Assembly (NCBI GenBank): GCA_034359265.1
Contig: CP136895.1
Location: 50,982,001 to 51,046,000 of the forward strand
DNA length: 64,000 bases
Source of the DNA: Canna indica
Lineage: Eukaryota; Streptophyta; Magnoliopsida; Zingiberales; Cannaceae
Direction of reading: 5' to 3'
Both the position numbers and the translations under genes were made by a program. The notes beneath the pieces were generated by a model that saw only the letters and a list, made by a program, of their open reading frames with translations, did no database searches and was not told the origin of the DNA. Below, piece by piece: positions 1 through 10,440 of the stretch (its first letter is position 1; every line of letters begins with the position of its first letter).

Positions 1-430
1 ACTCCTCCTTGCATGGCTCGGATAAAGTTACATCCTATTAACATCTGTATGCCATCCCTCTTGCCCATTGGGAAGGCATACGTGAACGGTATCTTGAACT
101 TATTATCTTCAATACTCATTAGTCCACCTTTCAATCGCATCTTGGCCATTTGCTGAGAATTAACCCCGTTAATTTGAATCGGGTTCTTGATGTGTTGAGT
201 CAGTGGTTTGATGTCATCCTCGGCGTATTTATCATTAGACTGTTCTAGCCTGGCTTTTTGTAAGTAAGCCATTGCTAGTAGCCCTTGTAGTTCTGAAAGG
301 ACTACCCTCGTTTGATCTTGGTGAATTTGGATTAGCTTGTTGGTCCAGTCATCCATTTCTTCCAGCGAGTAGATTTCTCCGTATATTAAGTTGCACGACA
401 ATTTCTCGACCTCCTCCAATTTTTGAGATC
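1..430 (-). pseudogene. Endogenous badnavirus relic: aspartic protease region of the polyprotein
   Basis: Read on the minus strand this stretch is open and resembles the region before and within the aspartic protease of badnavirus ORF3 polyproteins. The part nearest the left edge contains the family-typical stretch around IPFTYAF and MLIGCNFIRAM. The segment runs off the left edge of the window. It follows a reverse transcriptase fragment at 386-658, although in a virus the protease precedes the reverse transcriptase, so the order is scrambled. The junction near 420-430 also changes reading frame. The protease active-site triad lies outside what can be seen. It is an integrated, non-functional copy of a plant pararetrovirus. 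Family level is confident, virus species is not. Confidence 0.8.
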
Positions 431-1222
431 CGCTGAGAACTCAATTTCTTGAGTTGCTATTTTCATCTTGGTTGGGGACAGAACTAATCCCCACTTCTCA
501 CAGATTTTTAGCATGCTCTCAAGATGCCTAGCATGCTCTTGCTCATTTTCAGAGAAAATAAGTATGTCGTCGATGTACACCGCTATGAACTTTTCTGTGC
601 CAGCAAAGCACTGGTCCATCTTTCTTTGGAATACTGCTGGTGCGTTTTTCAAGCCAGCAGACTCAACCTTCTGATTTTTCTCAGTCTTTTGAATTAACTC
701 CTTGATCATCGGGTAGTCAAGTTCTACTGTATATGCTGTTTGTTCTTCTTCTTCTTGTCTAATTGTATCATATTTCTCGGCATAGTAGTTGTAGAAATCC
801 GTGGAGTCTTCTTCTTCTGAAGTATCCCACTTGGGAGGTGTATCCCACTCGGGAGGTACTTCAGTGTCACCCTTACCTGCTTGCTCATCAGCTTGCAATG
901 TCCAGAGGCTTTGGATGGCCTCCTCTTCTTCTTGGTGTGTAGAATCATAAGTGTCATCCCAATCTTTTTCCTGTTCCTCAAATAACCAGAAATCCTCGTC
1001 ATTACATGTTAAGACGTTGACTGATTCTTGCGCTAGATCATCTTCTAGCTCAGTTAGTCTTGCTGTGGTGTCAGGGGCTGTTGTATAGTCGGTGAAGTTG
1101 AGCATAATAGCTCCGTCAGATCTGGTTTGAATGTTTGCCGCTTGAGGGTTCTGAGGGTTTGGTAGAAGTGCTGGTCTAATTATCCATTGTCTTCCTTGAA
1201 GACTTGCTGTTGTTCTGGGCTG
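386..1222 (-). pseudogene. Endogenous badnavirus relic: polyprotein N-terminal region fused to a reverse transcriptase piece
   Basis: The open frame 1105-386 encodes about 239 residues. Residues 1-145 are strongly acidic with Glu-rich runs, like the poorly conserved N-terminal part of badnavirus ORF3. From about residue 150 (position 658 downward) it switches abruptly to reverse transcriptase sequence with GLKNAPAVFQ and the catalytic YIDDI motif followed by SENEQEHARHL, typical of badnaviruses. The same frame can be followed upstream to about 1222 without a clear stop. The long polyprotein middle (movement and coat regions, protease) is missing between the two parts, so this is a deletion or ligation junction and not a viral gene. 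The frame ends in a short unrelated tail at 386-430. It is inferred to be inert. Confidence 0.82.
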
Positions 1223-1235
1223 CCCTGGGATTGCC

Positions 1236-1502
1236 CTAATTCCTCTGCAACTTTTCTAGGATGATGTAGGCTCCTGGAGCTGGTAGTTCTAAATCTGGGA
1301 GTGCCTGAACTACCGCTTTGATTTTGGATATAAGCTGAATATCCGAAGGCTTGAGTCGTTTATCTCCTTGAGGTCCCGTTTTGGAGTATAAGGGACCAAG
1401 TAGTGTACCAAGATTGGGGATGTATGACCTCGCATAGTTTAACAGGCCTAACCACGATCTGAGGCCTGTCTTGCTCTTGAGCTGTTCTGTGTCAAAGCTC
1501 AC
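1236..1502 (-). pseudogene. Endogenous badnavirus relic: RNase H-proximal fragment
   Basis: The minus-strand frame 1502-1236 encodes about 88 residues with LRSWLGLLNYARSYIPNLGT and LGPLYSKT, which lie between the reverse transcriptase and RNase H domains of badnavirus polyproteins, and ends just where the RNase H catalytic region should begin (PGAYIILE). In a virus this piece follows the reverse transcriptase; here it lies upstream of the N-terminal region, which shows a rearranged integration. The two preceding fragments and this one form a minus-strand block of about 1.5 kb that continues beyond the left edge. The right border is near 1502, after which no viral similarity is evident. Confidence 0.82.
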
Positions 1503-1615
1503 TCATAAAATGGAAAATACGAAGCTTTATATGACTTAAATAAAGGACGTTGGATTGTTTCCTCTAAGTTTGGCTTAAGATTACGAACGTAGCGGGATTC
1601 TTCCTCTATGTGTGA

Positions 1616-2190
1616 GTACTGCCACCCTCGTTACAAGGCGCCAAGGTCTCTTATTACTCGGGGCGCTAGGCACTAGCCTAGGCGCTCGCCCGAGGGAAGC
1701 AAGGCGCTTATATATATATATATAAAGGAATAAGGAAAAATTAGGATAATCTTATTCCCTCGATTGATTCCATCAATAATTTGATACACCGATGCTGAAG
1801 TAAGGTGAGGAAGAAAGTAGGATGCGAGGAAGACAATGAGGACTAACATTGCAAAAAAAATTCAAAGGTTTGTCAAAGGATACGGTGTAAAAAACTGAGA
1901 CAATCCGCTTTATTTTTTGTTTAGAAGTATTTATAAAAAGAATGTTATTATATAATGGTTAGAATTAACAAAAATTAACATTAGCCTAGTGGTGGGACCT
2001 CTATTGATCCACTAAAAGGCCAAAGTTCAAATCGTTGAAAAGTTTGCCTTTGTTTATTCTGGGTGCTGCCGGGGAACAATGACTTAGGCGGTGCCTAATT
2101 GAAGGTGCACGCCTCAAGGTGTTAAGAGGTGCTCCAACCTCGCCTCGCCTGGGAGCCTAGGCGAGCGCCTGAGTGCCTGGTGACAACACT
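1616..2190. mobile_element. Possible hAT-like element with GC-rich inverted ends
   Basis: The left part (1640-1710) and right part (2090-2175) carry inverted copies of a GC-rich motif containing GGCGCTCGCCTAGGC, and the right edge read inward starts AGTGTTGTCACC, as in many plant hAT elements. The left edge AGTACTGCCACC matches imperfectly. No convincing 8-bp target duplication was found, so the ends are approximate. The interior is AT-rich without an ORF. Confidence 0.35.
1978..2045 (+). repeat. tRNA-like SINE head (weak)
   Basis: TAGCCTAGTGG followed about 40 bp later by AAAGTTCAAATC resembles the A and B boxes of RNA polymerase III promoters in tRNA-derived plant SINEs. No intact tRNA fold or clear SINE tail was recognised. 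It sits inside the possible hAT-like element. Confidence 0.25.
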
Positions 2191-2221
2191 AAGCACTATC
2201 ACAAATTAATTCAATGAAAGT

Positions 2222-3587
2222 TTGATGTATAATTTGAATATATTTGAGATTTGTTTTAAGTTATTTTCGAGAGTTTTTGGTGGTCAAATATGAACATATT
2301 ATATATGATTTTTAGTCGTCTCAACGTTTGGTGATGTCGATTTCCGATTTGACGTGGTTTGACAAAGATTTGATATTTTTAGAAGTGTTATAGGGTGATT
2401 AAAGTATTGTTTTAGTTATTTAATAGTTGGGTATAGTTTAATTTAATTTAGTTAGAATTTAATAATAAATGGGTGGTTGGGACTTACGAATGGATTCCAT
2501 TGTAGCAGATGATTCCTTGACAGGCAAAATGACATAAATACCTTTTTTGCCTCCCTTGTTTGTTTTGCCCTAAATTCAATTGATTGAACTCCCATTGCAT
2601 TTTATTTTTGGACATGCCGTATAGTTAGTTAAGTTGATCTATATTATTGAATTAGTTGCATGAATTGGTTATTTGACTTTTCTTATCATTTTATAGGTAT
2701 TGGTATTGCATTAGCTGGTAGTTCGTTGTTTGTTTTGGTCATTAATTATGTTGCATGTGGTGAGCATTATTGTCGCTTATAGTCGATGTTGTCATGGTGG
2801 TTACACATGTTATTCATTATGTTGCTAATAGAAGTTATATGAGAGTTTTGTCATATGTTATTGGGCGGTCAGCGATCGCACTGGATACTATTATTGGGCT
2901 CGTTAAATATGAGCGTACTGGGGGGCTTCAGCCTGTGGATATTATTTTGGCCCGAGTATGGACGATAACACTGATGATCAATGATTTTACACACAAGATG
3001 CGAGTGTACGGCGTCGAGGTGAGAGATGCCAACGGGCTATCATTTGGGTAGTCGCATCTCTTATTAGAGCGATCTTGAGGTTCCACTTCCAAGGCGCGAG
3101 AGTAGGGGGAAACCTAATGTATTGTGTATAATGTTGCATGTATATATACTAGCTGATTGGTGCATAGTTGTTTATCAAAGTTGACATTGCATTAGTCGGT
3201 AGCAGTATATGTTAATAGTTGTGTGGTGCATATAGTTGGATGTAGTGTCATCATAGCATAATGTTTAATTACCTTATCTTTGACATACTGAGATATCCTG
3301 CTCAGCTTTTCGTGGACTTTTGTTGTTTTTGCCTCATATAAGTAGGTACGAATTAAATGATGTGGGATCTAGTTAGATAGAATAGAGGAGGCGCGCTCTG
3401 ATATCGATCTCATTTCTTTAATGTTGTTTGAGTTCATCTCTGTGTATATTTCTTTACTGCATAAAATGTTATTTCTATTGTTACTCTTCACCATATTATG
3501 ATTCCTGGTGTATCTTGTTGGTTACCCTATTACACGATTCCTAGGTGATATTCTCTATTTGGGGATGATCCTAGGCAGGACATAACA
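2222..3587 (+). repeat. Gypsy-like solo LTR (candidate)
   Basis: The block begins TGTATAATTTGA and ends with GGACATAACA, and has the general texture of long LTRs of plant Gypsy chromoviruses: an early stretch with paired TCGATTTCCGATTTGACG-like words, then near 3290-3350 a CTGAG...GCTCAG...GTAGGTA segment. No primer-binding site or gag/pol frame follows, so if correct it is solo or truncated. The open frame at 2770-3051 has no recognisable domain and is probably fortuitous. TSD not found. Confidence 0.35.
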
Positions 3588-5630
3588 ACATTGCTCCCCT
3601 CCATTCTTTCTCTTTTCTTCCTAATATGGTTTGGTCGTGAAGGAAGGGGGTGTCATGGCCTTGGCGTATGATCGAGTCCACGGGCGATGTCGAGTTGATG
3701 ATGAACTGGGATTGGGGTTGGTCTCTCCTTGAGAAGATGCCTCCAAATCCTGTGAGGGAATAGAAGATGATTTCTTCTTCTTCCCTATGGTGACTAGTGT
3801 TTAGGTTGCTCAAACAATAGAAGAGGGAGAGGGTAAAAGGGTTGAGGAAGAAGATAGAAAAGAGAAGAGATATCTGCAATGACATGTCTCTCTCATTCAT
3901 TCTATGCAATATATATAGCAGCACAAGACTTGAATGAATCTCCCTAGTTGCCTTATCAATGACTAAGTCTTATAAATGACTAAAACAAAATTAAGAAATT
4001 AACTAAGTAAACATCCTTATCCCTAAAGACTTGGTCTCCATGATGAGGATATTGGTCAAGTCTCAGTTGTCGATAAGGACTGCTTGATCTTTTCTCTTCT
4101 TGAATATTTCTTGGACCATTTATTTCCTGCTTGAGGTGGTTCCTTATCTACCATTGCTTCCAGCAGATGATGATCATGTTTAGGTTGATCAAGACCAGGT
4201 TGTTGCATAACAGGGGGACACTCAGATGATGGTGCAATTCCACTTTGAGAATCAGATTTATCTTCAAAGTATGTTCATACTAGTGTGTAGTTCTTATATT
4301 TCATTCTATTTTGATTTATGTCTTTGTTTTCAAACTCTAGCAGATAGTGTTATGAATAGTCTTAAGTTTGAGACTAATGTTGAGAGTATTAGTAGTCATC
4401 TAGTATTGGTCTAATTCTAATATATTGTTCCTTAGTCATATATCTCCTCTATATAGATAGAGGACGGGTTGAATTAATAGAATATGATTTAGGGTTTTCT
4501 CTTTTCACAATCGTGATAACTTTCTTACTCAATAGTAAATATGATTTGGGAGTATGTCAATGGACCATCCAAAATTATAATTCACAAAAATATGGTAAAG
4601 AAAGATTATGCCAAAAACATATGTAACAAGCACAAAAATATGGTACCAGCATAGAAGGACCAAAACAACTTAGAATCCACTGATCACGAATTTCAATAGT
4701 GAGACTACTAATTGTATAGCAACGGTAGTAGGTCAGTTCTTCGACACAGAGACTAGGTGCTAATGTGCTTTAGTCCAGAGAAATCCTTATAAACCAACCT
4801 AGTGCTAGCACCTTTCGCTATCTATCTTTGGTAAAAAATAAGCAAGGAGAATAATATCCTGGTAAAAACTGAGGAGCTCTGGTACCATCATCACTAGATC
4901 AAGCTAATGAAGTTGAAGAACAATCCCAAAATGAAACAATAAAACCTGTCTCCATTAGATGCAAAAATCACTGAAGATTGGAGAATTGGTGGTTGATGGT
5001 CTATTGATTTTATCATATCATAATAAGGATATTAATGGAATTCACATTATAAACATGCCTATGGTATAAGAATGATTGTTTAGAAAAGTACTAGCAGGAG
5101 ACTAAAGGATAAAATTAACAATTAATAATAATAATCTTGAGGAAGACACAACAATAGTATGTAGTTAATAGGAATCATTTGTTGTTAGATGATTAGTACT
5201 CATAAGTTCTTGATGTCCAGATGGAAGTTGAACACATGACAAAACTGCTAGGTGCAGCAAGATCTATGTTGATTACTTTACCAGGTACCAGAATTGCTCC
5301 TCATTTAGAGTTAGGATGCCTTTAAAAATGTTAAATATTAGATGCTTGTGCCTTAAATTTGCATCAAGAAAGCAAGAGAACATTTGATAATTCAATGTTC
5401 ATATTTAGGTCTTAGCTCACGATTCTACTAACAGAAGATACTTGTCAACTTTTGGAAAAGGTCTGCTCTTAAAGTACATAGGTGATAGATTATCTCATAG
5501 TTTCACATATTAGCAAGCAGTGTGATTCATGTCATTTAACTCCATGATCCATTACTAACAAACATCAATTTCCAATACCTAAAAATTAAAGTTCATCAAT
5601 AATAACTCAAGGTAATATGTATGAAGAAGT
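3588..5630. other. No identified gene; AT-rich with weak repeat-like sequence
   Basis: The minus frame at 3924-3571 and short plus frames here show no domain I recognise. The stretch lies where downstream exons of the cysteine oxidase-like gene at 5643-5792 would be expected, but I could not find the dioxygenase core (His-containing cupin motif) on the minus strand. Confidence 0.4.
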
Positions 5631-5642
5631 TTCTGATCTTAC

Positions 5643-5792
5643 CTAAAACAGACCGAACATGTTCAAGAGCTTCAGCAGATATGGGTCCATTTTCTGAGAA
5701 TGATTCTTTACAAACTTCATATAGCCTTCTAATTGCAGGCATACTGAATGAGGGGTCAAGTAGCCAAAAGATGAACCAACAAAATCCTCAAA
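5643..5792 (-). CDS. Plant cysteine oxidase (PCO)-like gene, first coding exon
   Basis: The minus strand encodes an exon bounded by an acceptor (GCTGCACAG just above 5792) and a donor (GTAAGATC from 5642). The start codon is at 5742-5740 and gives MPAIRRLYEVCKESF followed by SENGPISAEALEHVRSVL, the typical N-terminus of plant cysteine oxidases. These non-haem iron dioxygenases oxidise N-terminal cysteine of ERF-VII factors and so couple oxygen level to their degradation. The open length is 33 codons plus one base, consistent with a phase-1 donor. Downstream exons encoding the cupin core would lie at lower coordinates and were not seen, so the gene is either interrupted by a very long intron or truncated by the transposons and viral relic to its left. 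The family call rests on this N-terminal motif alone. Confidence 0.65.
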   Translation of the reverse strand, partial: FEDFVGSSFGYLTPHSVCLQLEGYMKFVKNHSQKMDPYLLKLLNMFGLF

Positions 5793-8297
5793 CTGTGCAG
5801 CTTATCAATCAGGTATTTATAATCACCTTGATCAATATTAAATCTCAACCTGTTGCACAATGTAAAAGGAATTTCAAAATAGTTTCACTTTATCGTAAGG
5901 AAAAAGAACATAGTTATATTTCATTAGGGAGAAGTACATATTTGGTCCTATAAGTTTTTAATTTTTTGGACTTTGATCCTATAAGTTTCATTTTGGTATT
6001 TTCGGTCCTATAAGTTTGCTCTGTAATACAGATTTGGTTCTATCCGTGACGGTCCGTTAACTCTCCGTCAACGTGGACTAACACCGTTCATACACGTTGA
6101 CATATTTGGTCCTATAAGTTTCATTTCAAAATTTTTAGTCCTATATGTTTGCCCCGTAGCACAGATATGATCCTATATATTTGCCCCATAGCACAAATTT
6201 GGTCCAACATATTTGCCTCATAGCACAAATTTGATCATATCCATGATGGTCCGTTAACTCTCTGTCTACGAAAAAATAAACAACGTTATGTTTATATTAA
6301 TGGAGTTAATTGACCGTCATGAATATGACCAAATCTACATTACGAAGCAAACTTATATATGTTACATAGCAAATCTATGTTACGGATCAAATCTATCCGG
6401 TTTGTCATATAGATTTGGTCATATCCACGACGATCTATTAATCCCGTCAACATGGACATAATGTCGTTTATTTTTTCGTGGACGGAGAGTTAATGAACCG
6501 TCGTGGATAGGACTAAATCTGTGCTACGGGGCAAACATATAGGACCATATCTGTTCTACAAGACAAACATATAGGACTGAAAATTTCGAAATGAAACTTA
6601 TAAGACCAAATATATCAACGTGTATGAACGACGTTAGTCCACATTGACGGAGAGTTAACGAACCGTCACGAATAGGACCAAATCTATACTACAGAGCAAA
6701 TTTATAGGACCGAAAATACCAAAATGAAACTTATAAGACCAAAGTCCAAAAAATTAAAAACTTATAGGACCAAATCTGCACTTCTCCCTATTTCATTAGC
6801 AAAAAGTTACTCAAAATCTTCCAAAAAGTATGAAGTTTCAGAAAACAAATTTAAGATGCAAATGTTTAGGTGAACAATGACTAATAGAATAAAGGTTCGT
6901 CCATTTCTATGATTCATACAGATGTAAGACTATCTAGTCCAAATGAGTACTACACAAAACTATTAAGTTTTTTGCTTTGACTATAGATTAATAATAAATC
7001 AAAGTAAACCATAAAAAGGAAATTAGACAGCCCACAATTCCATAAATCGTAATTATTTAAACTGGGATCATCTATCATTGTCGAAGCTCCTAAAATAATA
7101 AAACCAACTAGACAATAAAGAATGATATAAAATCTCTTATGTTAACAACATTAGCTTGTATCTCTAAAACCTTCTCAAATCCTACCCTTCAAAATTGACT
7201 GGGCATAACATCTCCAAAATGAAATTGCAAAGTCTACTACAATCTCTCACTTGAAATTCTACCATGTAATCATGAAATGGGAGGGTAACCACATCTAGCA
7301 ATGAGGTTGTACTTAATGTTCTGGAGGTCATGAGTTAAATTAAAGTATACTTACAACTTTGCTTGAATACATATAGCATGAGGAAGATGAAGAAAATTTA
7401 GGACAACTGAATACACTGGATCCTAGATGACAGAGGGAGTAGTTATGAAGGATTGACATCATGAGTCAGCTCTTTAGTTGAAGATCTAAAAGAAATATCC
7501 CCAGTTTGTTTGATTTATATTGTCAAAGAAAGTTCCAAGGAAGACCTATGCGTTCCACAGATTAGAGCATCCAAGAAATGAAAACTAAATTCTGGTCAAT
7601 GCCATCAAAAATTGCACTGAGCATCATTGGCAGTACTCTCCATGAACTTGTAGCTCTTTCGTAAAGAGGATTATTTCCCATAATTCCTTTTGAATGCTAA
7701 GTGAACTTGCATTCAAGAATTTCCATGTCTCGTGATAAAAGCAAAGATGACGCAGCTGCACATGATTCTACCCGTTTTTTTTAAAAAAAAAAGGAAAATA
7801 AAAAGCAAAAGAGTAGATTCAATTTTCGTGATACAAAAAATTCATTTTTAATCAATAGCAATCGAGTGGTACTCGAGGAAAAACCTCTTCCTTTTGGCTC
7901 TGTTTGTTCCTTCATTTTCAGCAGGAAACAATTTGGATATCCAGTACAAAGTAAAAAGGCAAAACAGAAGCAACAACCCAATAAGGAATCAGCAAGACAG
8001 GCAGAAACCTAAATCTCACAACACATCATCACTCCGAACCAATACCACATCTCCAACCCTAAACAGCCATGAAATCCCTCTATCCAGCAGTAAACCCTAC
8101 TCATCAACGCATAACCCCATCAATTTCCCACAAAAAAAAAACGATAATAAATAACAAAAACCAAATCGAGGAGCAAATTCAAATTCGCCAGCATCCCGAA
8201 AAAACGATCGAGGGGTCCAATCATCCACAAGAGGGGACCATCGAGTGCAATACAGATTCAAACTGCAATACCAAGCAGAGTGGTTTGTGGTTCTTAC
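5793..8297 (-). other. 5' UTR intron of the PCO-like gene
   Basis: The interval runs from a donor (CTGAG|GTAAGAACC at 8298/8297) to the acceptor at 5793. It is about 2.5 kb, AT-rich, contains the Mutator foldback at 5927-6788 and no other clear gene. Several short frames at 7781-8324 are low-complexity or shadows of the UTR. That the two splice sites belong to one transcript is inferred. Confidence 0.5.
5917..6798. mobile_element. Mutator-like foldback MITE with 10-bp TSD
   Basis: The element spans 5927-6788 and its ends are inverted copies (GGGAGAAGT at the left, ACTTCTCCC at the right). The inverted arms are about 300 bp long and built from repeats of GGTCCTATAAGTTT and GACGGAGAGTTAA. The flanks TATTTCATTA (5917-5926 and 6789-6798) are identical, a duplication size that fits Mutator superfamily insertion. 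No coding capacity. It sits in the 5' UTR intron of the PCO-like gene. Confidence 0.85.
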
Positions 8298-8382
8298 CTC
8301 AGTGCTAGGGTTTAACCGCGGCACTTCCTGCCTTCCTGGTGCGGGATCGAGAGAGAGAGAGAAACGAAGGTCCCTCAGGTGA
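8298..8382 (-). other. 5' UTR exon of the PCO-like gene
   Basis: On the minus strand a GA/CT-rich leader (CTCTCTCTCTCTC) is followed by AAACCCTAGCACTGAG and a canonical donor GTAAGAACC. It begins about 25-30 bp downstream of a TATA-like box. This is the arrangement of a non-coding first exon; CT-rich leaders and AAACCCTA motifs are common in plant 5' UTRs. The transcription start is estimated, not observed. Confidence 0.5.
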
Positions 8383-8406
8383 GTTTTGGGGTAGTCCGAT
8401 CGAGAT

Positions 8407-8416
8407 CATAAATATA
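8407..8416 (-). promoter_or_regulatory. TATA-like box of the PCO-like gene
   Basis: The minus strand reads TATATTTATG, placed 25-30 bp upstream of the CT-rich leader. Confidence 0.45.
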
Positions 8417-8555
8417 CAAAAATAAAAATAATATTTAAATAATAACAGTAATCTTAGTTTTGGAGAACATATCCCTCCCTCTTCTCACTCACTGCTTCCC
8501 CTTCCGTTACCTCGGTACGACGTAACAGGGTACAAACTATACTGGCATCTCATAC

Positions 8556-8588
8556 ACGCTCGTCTCACGCTCGTCTCACGCTCGTCTC
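8556..8588. repeat. Three tandem 11-bp repeats in the promoter region
   Basis: Three exact head-to-tail copies of ACGCTCGTCTC lie about 150 bp upstream of the TATA-like box. Confidence 0.85.
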
Positions 8589-8813
8589 ATCAGCTTCGGA
8601 GTAGACCCACAAATGAGTTCTGAAGTCCATGTGTAACGAGGGTATAAAATTCGGGGGTCGAAGATACATGTCGAGAAGGAAACGCCCCTCTTTGGACGTC
8701 GAGTTCCCGGATTTATCTGGTGGCACTCTCCAAACATCGCGCGACACGTCATTTATGACGTCATCACCAAATCAACTGAACTTTCTTCGTCGGGAAATAT
8801 CCCGAACAAAACC

Positions 8814-8825
8814 GCCCACTGGTTT
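8814..8825 (-). promoter_or_regulatory. Hypoxia-responsive promoter element-like motif
   Basis: The minus strand reads AAACCAGTGGGC, close to the hypoxia-responsive promoter element bound by ERF-VII factors (AAACCA followed by three G/C and GC), with one extra or substituted base. It is about 400 bp upstream of the inferred start of a PCO-like gene; some PCO genes are hypoxia-induced. A chance match is possible. Confidence 0.3.
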
Positions 8826-8890
8826 GTAAACCAACTTCTCAAGATCGCCTGCGCTCTCGTTGCAGAGAACAAGGAATTTCCACCACCTAT

Positions 8891-8902
8891 CACGTGCACG
8901 TG
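8891..8902. promoter_or_regulatory. Overlapping double G-box
   Basis: CACGTGCACGTG contains two adjacent G-boxes (bZIP/bHLH binding words), about 480 bp upstream of the TATA-like box of the PCO-like gene. The motif is seen; function is inferred. Confidence 0.4.
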
Positions 8903-9033
8903 GAAAGATTGTACGGATAAGTGTTCTCATTGGCAATTTGTGTGTGTTTCGTGTATACGAAGAGACATGCGAGCGCCCCCCAGGGCTGAGTTCGTTTGGC
9001 TAAATCCAAGCCGGGGATTAGCCGAAGCGTGTG

Positions 9034-9486
9034 GATCTGATTAGGGCTGTCCATTCGGTTCGAACCGAACCGAACCGAACCGAACAAGCCCAAACCAAAA
9101 TTTTTTCTTTACCCAAACCGGAACCCGAACCCGAACCGAACATTTCCTAACCCGATTTAACCCGAACCGAAATAATTCGGTTTGGTTCGGTTTTCAACCC
9201 GAAAACCGAATTTTTAATTAATTTGATTAAAAATTAAAAATTAAAAATAATTATTTAATACTTATTTACTTAATTCAGTTAAAAATTAAAAAAAAATATT
9301 TTTTTAATTAATTCGGTTTTCGGTTCGGGTCGGTTCCCGAATTCCGGGAACCGAATCCGAACCGAAATACAAATTTCGGTTCGGTTCGGGTCAAAGAACC
9401 GAACCTACAATGGTTGAAACCGAACCGAACCAAAAATTTCGGTTCGGTTCGGTTTGAACCGAACAGCGGACAGCCCTAGATCTGAT
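9034..9486. mobile_element. hAT-type MITE with 8-bp TSD
   Basis: The element occupies 9042-9478 with inverted ends TAGGGCTGTCC...GGACAGCCCTA and is flanked by identical GATCTGAT copies (9034-9041, 9479-9486). The subterminal regions are dense in GGTTCGGTTCGG and its complement CCGAACCGAACC, giving a long hairpin; the middle is AT-rich. Non-coding. Confidence 0.92.
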
Positions 9487-9595
9487 GGCCCTTCGTGAGG
9501 GGTATTCCGTGTTCCCTGTCCCAGTCGAAGCAGGTGAACTCTGCTGGTTCGTTCGAAACTAATTTGGTCGACTAAACAATGCACCCTAGCTAGTT

Positions 9596-10326
9596 TTAGA
9601 TCTCGTTTGATTGACATGAAAAGTATTTTTTTACGTAAAATTATAATTATCATGAATTAATTTTCTACGTATATTTCCCATAAAGTACTTAAAAAATATT
9701 GGTTGACAAAAACTTAATTCATAAGTGTAACTTTCTACCTACAATATATTTGGTTGATATAAGTACCTCTTAAAAAGTACATATGAAATGATCAATATAC
9801 TCTTTTTTTATATATATAAATTAATATTTTAATTTATATGGGTTAGTATATATAAAAAAATAAATTTTATTTGTAAATAAATATTATAATATATATATAT
9901 AATATTTTTCATATATAATTAATATAATATATATTTTATTATATAGAAAAAATAATTTTTATTTTATAGTTAATATGAACAATTACATATTTTATTAAAA
10001 ATAAATTAAAATAAAATAAAATAAATACGTGAAGAATTCAAAGATTATTTAATCTTATAATGTTGACAATATAAATTATAAAGTTTGCATTAAATGCAAA
10101 TGTGAGCTAATATTGACTTTTTCTTTCAATTACAATGCAGGAAGTGCAACTTACCTAGATCCCCTAAGTAAGTTACTTCCTGTGTTTTGCATAAAATTGC
10201 ACTTACTGAGAAAGTTGTACTTCTTGCAAAATACAGGAAGTGTGTCAACCAAACAAGAGTTGTTTTGACTACTTCCTAGAAAGTACAACTCCCTGCATAA
10301 AGTTGTGTCAACCAAACGAGACCTTA
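9596..10326. mobile_element. PIF/Harbinger-type element with TTA TSD
   Basis: The element is 9599-10323. The ends are inverted: GATCTCGTTTGATTGACA at the left, TGTCAACCAAACGAGACC at the right, flanked by TTA at 9596-9598 and 10324-10326. The TTA target duplication and the GTTTGGTTG terminal word fit non-autonomous Harbinger (Tourist-like) elements. The AT-rich interior has no transposase. Confidence 0.85.
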
Positions 10327-10440
10327 ATGATTTAATTTTTGATACTAAAGAAAAATATAAATATTAATAATAAGAACAAGTTTATCTGAAATTAGGAAAT
10401 GTAAAGTTTAATTTAAATATTATTAACTTCACATTATAAT

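Noticed and set aside
2770..3051. 93-codon plus frame as a small membrane protein gene
   Set aside because: No recognisable domain, no promoter or splice context, and it lies in LTR-like sequence.
3571..3924. 117-codon minus frame as a gene
   Set aside because: Low-complexity, no domain, probable retroelement remnant.
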